This document shows positions 1 to 6,865 of a stretch of DNA of 20,329 nt, one piece after another. The DNA is from Bacillota bacterium (GTDB taxonomy: Bacteria; Bacillota; Clostridia; Acetivibrionales; DTU013), in contig JAEZCO010000047.1 in assembly GCA_023433505.1 (NCBI GenBank), positions 1-20,329 on the forward strand. Reading direction: 5' to 3'. The notes beneath the pieces are model-generated. The model made no database searches and was not told where the DNA came from. It was given only the letters and a program-made list of their open reading frames with translations. The first letter of the stretch is position 1. Each line of letters opens with the position of its first letter. The position numbers and the translations under genes are program-made.

Positions 1-360
1 ATTCATTTTAGTTACCCTCCGTATATTTGATTTGTGCAACATTTGCTGTGTTTCAGCACATTTCTTATTTTACTTGAGGGTACTTTCTTTTTCAAAGTTC
101 AAATTTCTTACTTACAGGAATGCTCCTTCAAAATTATAAGTTTTATTGCACCTTCATTATAGTTAAAAGCTGCTCGTTGATAAATGACCTTATATTAACA
201 AAAGGTAAGAAAAATTAATCACTTATGGAAAAGATATTATCAGAAATGTCTCTCCTATTTAATCGCCGCCTGTGCGGCGGCAAATAACTACGACCACTCT
301 CATTTTTTCACATTATAGAATACTTAATAAAACTCGACTTTATTTAACCAGTCCGGTTAT
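1..360. other. intergenic region, no gene recognised
   Basis: I see no coding region here: open frames are short and lack a ribosome binding site. The stretch is AT-rich. A GC-rich hairpin lies at 265-281 (GCCGCC / GGCGGC stem, 5-nt loop). It has no T-run on either side, so I do not call it a terminator, although it could be the end of a transcript from outside the window. A weak stem (TGTGC / GCACA) spans 33-60. Confidence 0.5.
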
Positions 361-361
361 T

Positions 362-404
362 AAAAAACAAAGTGCCGGCAGTCAAAATTCCATCTGCCAG
401 CACT
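362..404 (-). terminator. intrinsic terminator of ppdK
   Basis: Read on the minus strand, an 11-bp stem with one G-U pair (394-404 with 371-381, 12-nt loop) is followed directly by a T-rich run (TTTGTTTTTTA, 361-371). It lies 60 bp after the ppdK stop codon, where a terminator is expected. Confidence 0.85.
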
Positions 405-466
405 CTGTTTATGTGATATTAAATTCTCTCAATCCATTGCGTCGCAAGGCTTATACACCATCAATC

Positions 467-3109
467 CTACTTCTGTCCCAAGTCTCCCTCTTTGCGGATA
501 GCCGCCTGTGCTGCAGCAAGTCTTGCTATGGGCACACGGAAGGGTGAGCAGGAAACGTAGTTCAGACCGATTCTGTGGCAGAACTCAACAGAGGAAGGGT
601 CTCCGCCGTGCTCGCCGCAGATACCCAGCTTGATGTCCGGCCGGGTCTGTTTGCCAAGCTTGACAGACATTTCAACCAGCTTGCCGACGCCGATCTGATC
701 AAGTCTTGCAAACGGGTCGGATTCATATATCTTCTTGTTGTAGTACTCGTCAAGGAACTTGCCTGCATCGTCACGGCTGAAGCCAAAGGTCATCTGCGTC
801 AGGTCGTTGGTTCCGAAGGAGAAGAACTCGGCTTCCTTCGCAATTTCGTCTGCAGTAAGAGCAGCTCTGGGGATTTCGATCATGGTACCAACCATGTATT
901 TCATATTCACTCCGGCCTTTGCGATAACCTCGTCAGCTGTCTTTACGACGACATCCTTCACATACTTCAATTCCTTGATTTCGCCTACCAGCGGAATCAT
1001 TATTTCAGGAACAATGTTCATCCCTTTCTTATTGACATTGATGGCAGCTTCTATAACCGCTCTGGTCTGCATTTCAGCTATCTCGGGGTAAGTAACGCTG
1101 AGACGGCAGCCTCTGTGTCCCATCATGGGGTTGAACTCATGCAAATCGGCAACGATCCCCTTCAGTTCTTCAAAAGTAAGTCCCATTTCCTTGGCCAGTG
1201 CGGCGATGTCCTCATCGGCCTGGGGCAGGAACTCATGGAGCGGAGGGTCCAGGAACCGGATGGTTACGGGATAACCCTTCATCTCGGTGAAGAGTCCTTC
1301 AAAGTCGCTCCTCTGCATGGGAAGCAGCTTGTCAAGAGCCTTTCTTCTCTGTTCTTCGGTACGTGCAACGATCATTTCTCTCATTGCAGGAATCCTGTCG
1401 GGTTCGAAGAACATATGCTCGGTACGGCAAAGTCCGATACCTTCCGCGCCGAATTTCATTGCCGTAGCAGCGTCCTTCGGAGTATCCGCGTTGGTCCTGA
1501 CCTTCAATTTCCTGAGCTCATCGGCCCAGCCCATCATTGTGCCGAAATCTCCCGTCATTGCAGGCTCTACCGTAGGCAGCTGCGAACCGTAGACATTCCC
1601 GGTAGAACCGTCCAGGGAGATCCAATCTCCTTCAACATACTTCTTGCCGTTTTTGTCCAGGAAATATCTTTCTTCTTCATTGATCTTGATTTCACTGCAG
1701 CCGGCTACACAGCAGGTACCCATACCGCGTGCAACAACCGCCGCATGAGAAGTCATACCGCCGCGGCCTGTAAGAATACCGCGTGAAACATGCATGCCTT
1801 CTATATCTTCAGGAGAAGTTTCAAGCCTGACGAGAACGACGCTCTTTTCACCATTCTTGACAGCGTTTACCGCATCTTCAGCTTCAAAATACACCTTGCC
1901 TGTCGCGGCTCCCGGTGAAGCCGGAAGTCCTTTTGCCACCGGAACGGCAGCCTTGAGAGCTTTGGGCTCGAAATTAGGGTGAAGCAACGCATCCAGCTGC
2001 TTGGGGTCAACCTTCATTACAGCATCCGCTTTTGTCGCCATCCCTTCTGCAACAAGGTCAACGGCTATCTTCAAAGCAGCCGCAGCAGTCCTCTTGCCGT
2101 TTCTGGTCTGAAGCATGAAAAGCTTGCCCTTCTCGATGGTAAACTCCATGTCCTGCATGTCCTTGTAATGCTTTTCAAGTGTGTCGGCTATATTGATAAA
2201 CTGGTTGTATGCATCCGGATTGATTTCCTTGAGCTGGTCAATGGACTGAGGAGTCCTGATACCTGCAACAACGTCCTCTCCTTGCGCGTTCATGAGAAAT
2301 TCGCCGTAAAGCTTCTTCTCGCCGGTGGAGGGGTTCCTGGTAAATGCAACGCCAGTGCCGGAATCATTTCCCATGTTTCCATAGACCATTTCCTGAACGT
2401 TTACGGCCGTGCCCCAGTCACCGGGAATATCATTCAGCCTTCTGTAGATGATTGCCCTTTGGTTGTCCCATGAACGGAAAACAGCCTTGACCGATTCCAT
2501 TAACTGAACCTTGGGCTCCTGCGGGAAATCTGTGCCCTTTTCCTTTTTATAGAGCTCCTTGTACCTTTTGACGACTTCTTTAAGGTTGTCTGCGGTCAGG
2601 TCGGTATCAAACTTGGCCTTGTTCTCTTCCTTCACCGCATCAAGGATTTTTTCAAACTTCGGTTTGTCCACTTCCATGACCACATCGCTGAACATCTGGA
2701 TAAACCTTCTATAGCTGTCATAAGCAAATCTTTCATTGCCGGTCAGCTTTGACAGGCCCTCAACAACGACATCATTGAGGCCCAGATTGAGTATGGTATC
2801 CATCATTCCGGGCATGGAAGCCCTGGCGCCCGAACGTACCGAAACAAGAAACGGATTTGCAGGATCACCGAATTTTTTTCCTACGGTTGCTTCCGTAGAA
2901 GCCAATGCGTTATTTATCTGATCCTCGATTTCCTTTGAAATCACTTTACCGTCGGCATAATACCGGGTACAGGCCTCTGTGGAAACAGTAAATCCCCTTG
3001 GGACCGGAAGGCCTAAACCCGTCATTTCTGCAAGGTTTGCACCCTTTCCGCCCAGAAGGTTTTTCATTGATGCATTCCCTTCCCTGAACAAATAAACATA
3101 CTTTGCCAT
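467..3109 (-). CDS. ppdK: pyruvate, phosphate dikinase (PPDK)
   Basis: This enzyme interconverts pyruvate + ATP + phosphate with phosphoenolpyruvate + AMP + pyrophosphate in the cytoplasm. In many anaerobic clostridia it serves glycolysis alongside or instead of pyruvate kinase. The 880 residues show the full family order. The N-terminal ATP-grasp nucleotide domain begins with GGKGANLAEMT near residue 20. The phosphohistidine domain carries GGMTSHAAVVARGMG with the catalytic His455. The C-terminal PEP/pyruvate barrel carries SFGTNDLTQM and LGICGEHGGDP with Cys831. These positions match the well-studied Clostridium symbiosum enzyme. I place the start at 3109 because GGAGGT sits 7 nt upstream and the protein then begins MAKYVYLFREGNA, as is usual. 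A start at 3226 would add 39 unrelated residues and would lie upstream of the likely promoter. The gene is monocistronic with its own terminator. Nothing suggests damage. Confidence 0.97.
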   Translation of the reverse strand: MAKYVYLFREGNASMKNLLGGKGANLAEMTGLGLPVPRGFTVSTEACTRYYADGKVISKEIEDQINNALASTEATVGKKFGDPANPFLVSVRSGARASMPGMMDTILNLGLNDVVVEGLSKLTGNERFAYDSYRRFIQMFSDVVMEVDKPKFEKILDAVKEENKAKFDTDLTADNLKEVVKRYKELYKKEKGTDFPQEPKVQLMESVKAVFRSWDNQRAIIYRRLNDIPGDWGTAVNVQEMVYGNMGNDSGTGVAFTRNPSTGEKKLYGEFLMNAQGEDVVAGIRTPQSIDQLKEINPDAYNQFINIADTLEKHYKDMQDMEFTIEKGKLFMLQTRNGKRTAAAALKIAVDLVAEGMATKADAVMKVDPKQLDALLHPNFEPKALKAAVPVAKGLPASPGAATGKVYFEAEDAVNAVKNGEKSVVLVRLETSPEDIEGMHVSRGILTGRGGMTSHAAVVARGMGTCCVAGCSEIKINEEERYFLDKNGKKYVEGDWISLDGSTGNVYGSQLPTVEPAMTGDFGTMMGWADELRKLKVRTNADTPKDAATAMKFGAEGIGLCRTEHMFFEPDRIPAMREMIVARTEEQRRKALDKLLPMQRSDFEGLFTEMKGYPVTIRFLDPPLHEFLPQADEDIAALAKEMGLTFEELKGIVADLHEFNPMMGHRGCRLSVTYPEIAEMQTRAVIEAAINVNKKGMNIVPEIMIPLVGEIKELKYVKDVVVKTADEVIAKAGVNMKYMVGTMIEIPRAALTADEIAKEAEFFSFGTNDLTQMTFGFSRDDAGKFLDEYYNKKIYESDPFARLDQIGVGKLVEMSVKLGKQTRPDIKLGICGEHGGDPSSVEFCHRIGLNYVSCSPFRVPIARLAAAQAAIRKEGDLGQK

Positions 3110-3196
3110 TATAATACCTCCAATTTTTATGGTTATTTTATGGTAGACTGGTAATAGAGGCGCGCACAGGAAAGATTTCCCGCAACAGCCACTACC

Positions 3197-3205
3197 ATTA
3201 TAACA
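3197..3205 (-). promoter_or_regulatory. extended -10 promoter of ppdK
   Basis: The minus strand reads TGTTATAAT here, which is an extended -10 (TGn plus perfect TATAAT). No good -35 is visible, which is typical of extended -10 promoters. Transcription would start near 3190, giving an 80-nt leader before the ATG at 3109. Confidence 0.6.
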
Positions 3206-3427
3206 TAATGAACAAAAATATTTCATTATTTTTTGTAAAATTTTCTTTTTTTCACAAAAGCCTCTCCGGCAGTATTACCAAACTGCACGATGAAGCTAAG
3301 TGCTGTGCAACTATAACAATTCCCATCCATATGGAATTTTATACCGTGAATTCCGTTTTGCCTCCCCTCCGCAGCGCTTGATTTGCCTTCGAGATCGAAA
3401 CCGGTTTATCGATTTACCAAACCTCTA

Positions 3428-3456
3428 TACACACCTTTGCGACGGTTTCATATAAT
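3428..3456 (+). promoter_or_regulatory. possible promoter of the 3475 gene
   Basis: A perfect TATAAT (3451-3456) lies 17 nt downstream of TACACA (3428-3433), a 4-of-6 match to the -35 consensus. The start point would fall near 3463, almost on the ribosome binding site, so the leader would be only about 12 nt. The rest of the 365-bp gap between ppdK and this gene shows nothing else recognisable apart from the ppdK promoter. Confidence 0.35.
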
Positions 3457-3474
3457 GAATAGGGGTGAAAGTAA

Positions 3475-4902
3475 ATGTTTGATATGAATAACAAACCGTA
3501 CATATTTAACTTATCTACAGGTAGAAAAGCCTACTTATATTACAGTCAGGGCAGCGGAATACTGATGCGGTGGCAGTCGGAGGATGGGAAATGGCAGGAT
3601 CCGGTTCCCGCCGCCAAAAACGGCCTGGAAGGCTTCAGCGCCTGCATTGACGGCTATAATGGCATACATGTGCTATACCAGGATTACAACGGAAATATCC
3701 TTTATATGAAATACCAGGACGGAGTGTGGAACAGGAAACCTGTCCTTCACAACAGAAATCAGGATACGTCTGACAAACAACTCCACATCGCCTGCGGTGA
3801 GAGTGGAATCTATGCCTTCTATGTTATCGAATATATCGGGAAAAGGTATCTCAACTTTCAGGATTTAAAAGACACCGACAGTCCGGCAGCGCCGAAGACC
3901 ATCGACCAACTCATCGGTTTTCCGGCATACCGGGTGGTTTCCGATACCAATGGAAATATGACCTTATTCTATAAAGGCCTGAAAGAGGCAAAAAAAGTTA
4001 CAGGCTACAGGACCTTTGATACCGGCACATTGAAATGGTCCGGTTTTCAGCCCTTCCCCCCTCCTCATTCCGATCTGACGGTGCTATGTGGCACGGAGGG
4101 CTTATCCGGCGCCATACACCTTGGCCTTCAAAAAAATGCGGAGGGAAAATATAGTCTCATCCATTGCAAGGTCCTTCCCGGCGCCGGTAAATGGGAAACC
4201 ATCACCCTTGCCGAATCGGAGGAGCCCTTCGGAAATACGGGAATATATGCCGAAGAGGAATGTATCCGGTTTTTTTGGGCGGAAAAAGCGGGGATCACCT
4301 GCCGTGTGTCCCATGACGGCGGAACCGGCTGGGATATGGAGCAAAAACTTGACGGTTTCGATGAAAAGCACCTGTCCTGTTTCTCTTATGTCCGGAATAT
4401 AGGAGGAAAAAAATATGAAGTGCACTCAGCGACTGTCCCCGGGAGCTTTAGTGATACTCCCAGGCTTGCATTTCTTAACCTTGGTACTCCTCCGGTCAAC
4501 GCTCCGGCGGAGGAAGACGAAGCCGGCAGTCTCAGAAAGACAATTGCCGAGACTTTGAGGCTTTTCTCCGGCAGCATCAATGATCTCAGAAGCAGCGTAA
4601 GAGAGCTGGGTAAAAGGCTTGACGGCCTCGATGCGGCCCAGCAGCAGCTTGAACTCGACATGAGCAAGTATGGCATCAAGGACAAATTCATTGAAAACGA
4701 TATGACAAAAATCAGGTCGGAGCTGGGGGTATTGAAAACCCGTATTGACGAATATGATGTAGTAAAAGCAAAGTCTGATGAACCGAAGCCGCAGGCCTAT
4801 CCCAGTGAAAAATCCGGTATGTATCCCGGAAATGTTCCGTTGATGCCAGGTTCCGGCTTTAACAGCGTTACGGCGGAGTTTTTGAAGGGGGCTAAAAAAT
4901 AG
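3475..4902 (+). CDS. uncharacterised propeller-like protein with C-terminal coiled coil
   Basis: I do not recognise this 475-residue protein. There is no signal peptide or membrane segment, so it should be cytoplasmic, or be assembled onto a structure from the inside (for example by the mother cell). Residues about 10-340 hold recurring blocks of roughly 45-60 residues rich in Trp, Tyr and Gly. Examples are GILMRWQSEDGKWQDP, IHVLYQDYNGNILYMKYQDG, IRFFWAEKAGITCRVSHDGG and GTGWDMEQ. This is the look of a beta-propeller, as in sialidase or lectin-like folds. Residues about 355-425 are a charged heptad region (ETLRLFSGSINDLRSSVREL onward) typical of a coiled coil. The last 50 residues are Pro/Ser/Gly-rich and probably disordered. 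A GGGGTG ribosome binding site precedes the ATG. The gene stands alone, with its own promoter on each side. The fold call is by eye. Confidence 0.8.
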   Translation: MFDMNNKPYIFNLSTGRKAYLYYSQGSGILMRWQSEDGKWQDPVPAAKNGLEGFSACIDGYNGIHVLYQDYNGNILYMKYQDGVWNRKPVLHNRNQDTSDKQLHIACGESGIYAFYVIEYIGKRYLNFQDLKDTDSPAAPKTIDQLIGFPAYRVVSDTNGNMTLFYKGLKEAKKVTGYRTFDTGTLKWSGFQPFPPPHSDLTVLCGTEGLSGAIHLGLQKNAEGKYSLIHCKVLPGAGKWETITLAESEEPFGNTGIYAEEECIRFFWAEKAGITCRVSHDGGTGWDMEQKLDGFDEKHLSCFSYVRNIGGKKYEVHSATVPGSFSDTPRLAFLNLGTPPVNAPAEEDEAGSLRKTIAETLRLFSGSINDLRSSVRELGKRLDGLDAAQQQLELDMSKYGIKDKFIENDMTKIRSELGVLKTRIDEYDVVKAKSDEPKPQAYPSEKSGMYPGNVPLMPGSGFNSVTAEFLKGAKK

Positions 4903-4924
4903 CCGGGCCCCCCTCGTATTTCTG

Positions 4925-4954
4925 TTAACATAAATATCTGCCGCTTAATATAAT
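4925..4954 (+). promoter_or_regulatory. sigma-A type promoter of the acyl-ACP operon
   Basis: TTAACA (4925-4930, 5 of 6) and a perfect TATAAT (4949-4954) are separated by 18 nt. The start would be near 4961, giving a leader of about 27 nt before the MaoC gene. It is the best promoter in front of the five-gene cluster. Confidence 0.65.
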
Positions 4955-4987
4955 AATAGAAGAACTATTGGAGGAGAAACTTTAGGA

Positions 4988-5404
4988 ATGTCATTTGAGG
5001 AAATAAACCCGGGAGACAGCATTACTATACAAAAAGACATTACAGACGGAATGATTGATGCATATGCAGCATTTACCGGAGATTTCAACCGCATTCATAT
5101 GGATGAAGCCTATTGCATCAAACAGGGCTTTAAGTCAAGAATCGCCCATGGAATGCTGGTGCAAGCATTTGTATCCACGCTTATAGGCATGCATCTTCCC
5201 GGGGACGGCTCTGTTTGGCTTACACAAAATATGGATTTTATTTCACCGGTATATGCCGGCGATACCGTTGCAATTACAGGGACTGTCACTGAAAAAATAC
5301 AGAGCGCCGGGCTTTCTCTGAAGATGATAAAAATGAAAATACTGATAAAAAACCAATTGGACAGGATTGTTGCAAGAGGCAGCGTAAAGGTGTCCATAAA
5401 GTAA
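4988..5404 (+). CDS. MaoC-like (R)-specific enoyl-acyl hydratase/dehydratase
   Basis: This is a single-hotdog hydratase of the MaoC/PhaJ type, 138 residues, the usual length for the one-domain form. It adds or removes water at a 2-enoyl / (R)-3-hydroxyacyl thioester. The signature is intact: AAFTGDFNRIHMDE carries the catalytic pair Asp32 and His37, followed by SRIAHGMLVQAF with the conserved His-Gly. Start at 4988: GGAGGAG lies 11 nt upstream, rather far but workable, and the N-terminus FEEINPGDSI fits the family. It is the first gene after a good promoter. The next genes encode a ketoreductase-like SDR, an FkbH protein and an ACP, so the substrate may be ACP-bound rather than CoA-bound. The stop codon lies inside a 20-bp tandem duplication. 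The family call is firm; the substrate is inference. Confidence 0.9.
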   Translation: MSFEEINPGDSITIQKDITDGMIDAYAAFTGDFNRIHMDEAYCIKQGFKSRIAHGMLVQAFVSTLIGMHLPGDGSVWLTQNMDFISPVYAGDTVAITGTVTEKIQSAGLSLKMIKMKILIKNQLDRIVARGSVKVSIK

Positions 5405-5426
5405 CTAAGGTGTCCATAAAGTAACT
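5387..5426 (+). repeat. perfect 20-bp tandem duplication across a stop codon
   Basis: The unit AAGGTGTCCATAAAGTAACT occurs twice with no gap and no mismatch (5387-5406 and 5407-5426). The first copy encodes the last residues of the MaoC protein and its TAA stop. The second copy is untranslated. It looks like a recent slippage event, or like one copy inserted next to the original. Confidence 0.95.
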
Positions 5427-5488
5427 TCGGTTTATAATTTGCCGTCATGACAAACAAACGGTCAGAGAATGAATTGAAGTTAGTGATC

Positions 5489-5504
5489 GGAGGTAGAAGA
5501 TATA
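5489..5504 (+). promoter_or_regulatory. ribosome binding site followed by an ATA start codon
   Basis: GGAGGT (5489-5494) is followed after 7 nt by ATA at 5502-5504, in frame with the HD protein. There is no ATG, GTG or TTG in frame at this position. The first canonical in-frame candidate is a TTG at 5559, which has no Shine-Dalgarno and would delete conserved residues. The position of the binding site therefore points to ATA as the start, or to an ATG that has mutated or been misread. Confidence 0.65.
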
Positions 5505-6140
5505 AAACAGTGGGTCAATGACAGTTTATATACTTATACGGGAAAGAAACTCAATGTATTGCAGCCGTTCTGCAGTGACATTTGCCTTAAGGATATCGCT
5601 CATTCCCTGTCAATGCTTTGCAGGTTCAACGGGCATTGCAGACATTTTTACAGTGTTGCGCAGCACAGCCTGAATACCGCCAGACTTATTAAAAAGCAGG
5701 GCTTTCCTGTAAAAATGCAGCTTTACGGTTTGCTGCACGACGCGGCGGAAGCATTTGTATGTGATATGCCAAAGCCGGTCAAAGAGCTCCTTCCACAGTA
5801 TAAGAATATGGAAAACGAAATTCAGGCGGTCATATGGGAGTCTTTTTGTATTCCCTCTCCCACAGCGGAGGAATATGCCGTTGTTAAAAAAGCCGACGAA
5901 ATGCTGCTGGCATATGAAATCGGATATCTGATGCGCAATGTGGACAGGCAGCCTCGGCGCCTTCCGGGAGTAAAAGGTGGAATCGATGCTTTGCTCTCTT
6001 TTGAGGCAAAGTTTGCCGGAAAGCTACGCATGCCGCTATGTATGCCCTGTATACCCAGATGGTATATAGAGGCAAAATTTATAAAAACAGTAAAAAAATT
6101 AATCAAGCAAACTAATTTGAAAGCAGGAAATCATCCATGA
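5502..6140 (+). CDS. HD-domain phosphohydrolase, apparent ATA start
   Basis: HD-superfamily metal-dependent phosphohydrolase, 212 residues when started at ATA 5502. Family members are YfbR-like nucleotide phosphohydrolases, often found in phages and accessory operons. Metal-binding residues are visible in order: His55 (SVAQHS), His79-Asp80 (GLLHDAAEAFVCDMPKPVKE) and Asp132 (KKADEM). The first 20 residues, KQWVNDSLYTYTGKKLNVLQ, match what this family normally has before DI..DIAHSLS..CRF.GH. A start at TTG 5559 (193 residues) would remove the conserved TYTGKK segment, so I prefer 5502 despite the non-standard codon. The gene follows MaoC after 97 nt and overlaps the SDR gene by ATGA, implying translational coupling. 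A nucleotide phosphohydrolase is an unexpected member of an acyl-carrier operon. Its substrate cannot be read from the sequence. Confidence 0.88.
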   Translation: MKQWVNDSLYTYTGKKLNVLQPFCSDICLKDIAHSLSMLCRFNGHCRHFYSVAQHSLNTARLIKKQGFPVKMQLYGLLHDAAEAFVCDMPKPVKELLPQYKNMENEIQAVIWESFCIPSPTAEEYAVVKKADEMLLAYEIGYLMRNVDRQPRRLPGVKGGIDALLSFEAKFAGKLRMPLCMPCIPRWYIEAKFIKTVKKLIKQTNLKAGNHP

Positions 6141-6865
6141 TATCGAGGATCATACTTGTTACAGGCGGAAGCAGAGGGCTTGGGGAAAAAATTATTGAGA
6201 GGCTTTCATCCAATGGCATAAATAAAGTATATTATACCTATTCCGGAGAAGCCTCTTCCGGTCCGGTATCACAGCAGAATAACGTTACCGCTGTCAAATG
6301 CGATCAAAGAGATGAAGCCCGAATCAAGGGCTGCGTATCGGAAATCCTTTCGCGTGAAGGCAGATTGGATGTGCTGGTGAACAACGCCTGTTCCTCCTTC
6401 ATGCCCTGCGATTTTTTCACTTCAAATTGGGATATGTTCCAGGACTTGATTGATGTAAATTTGCGAGGCTCCTATCTTTTTGCAAACGAAGCCGCAAAAG
6501 CAATGAAGCTTCAGGGTGAAGGCAGAATTGTCAATATCCTGTCCGCATTTGTCCTCAACGTTCCGCCCGAAAAAATCTCCCATTACATAACGGTAAAGTA
6601 TGCACTTTTAGGACTGTCGAAAGCTCTGGCAGCAGAGCTTTGCAAATTCGGAATCACCGTAAATATGGTATCTCCAGGGCTTATGCGTACGAGTCTTTCA
6701 AGCTACCTGCCCCCAAAATACATGGAGGTTGCCGCTGCAAAAAATCCCATGAAAAGACTCACTACCACGGAAGATGCCGCAAAGGCCGTTGAGTTTCTGA
6801 TTTCCGAAAACGCTCAGTTTCTAAATGGAGTAAACATACCTGTAAACGGAGGGGAAAGCTTTTAA
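6137..6865 (+). CDS. SDR-family oxidoreductase, FabG-like 3-oxoacyl-ACP reductase
   Basis: Classical short-chain dehydrogenase/reductase of 242 residues, about the normal FabG length. The nucleotide-binding motif TGGSRGLG is at residues 9-16 and the NNA motif at 82-84. The catalytic Ser136 (NILSAF), Tyr150 and Lys154 (SHYITVK) are all present. The C-terminal part, FGITVNMVSPGLMRTSL and FLNGVNIPVNGGESF, is typical of the family. It probably reduces or oxidises a keto/hydroxy group on an acyl-thioester with NAD(P)H. The start overlaps the HD stop as ATGA, and the stop overlaps the FkbH start as TAATG, so the genes are co-translated. The context with an ACP favours an acyl-ACP substrate, but sugar or other small-molecule reductases share these motifs. 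Confidence 0.9.
   Translation: MISRIILVTGGSRGLGEKIIERLSSNGINKVYYTYSGEASSGPVSQQNNVTAVKCDQRDEARIKGCVSEILSREGRLDVLVNNACSSFMPCDFFTSNWDMFQDLIDVNLRGSYLFANEAAKAMKLQGEGRIVNILSAFVLNVPPEKISHYITVKYALLGLSKALAAELCKFGITVNMVSPGLMRTSLSSYLPPKYMEVAAAKNPMKRLTTTEDAAKAVEFLISENAQFLNGVNIPVNGGESF

Noticed and set aside
265..281. GCCGCC/GGCGGC hairpin as a terminator
   Set aside because: No T-run follows it on either strand, and no gene end in the window needs it.
225..287. 20-codon small frame starting ATGGAAAAG
   Set aside because: There is no Shine-Dalgarno at the right distance, and the frame runs into a GC hairpin.
272..547. 91-codon open frame on the plus strand
   Set aside because: It runs through the ppdK terminator and into the ppdK 3' end, and has no ribosome binding site or recognisable motif.
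575..1786. 403-codon open frame on the plus strand opposite ppdK
   Set aside because: It is antisense to conserved PPDK motifs, lacks a ribosome binding site and has a composition (Cys/His/Arg-rich) typical of a shadow frame.
3110..3226. Upstream extension of PPDK to a start at 3226
   Set aside because: It adds 39 residues not found in the family. The extended -10 at 3197-3205 would lie inside it, and the ATG at 3109 has GGAGGT.
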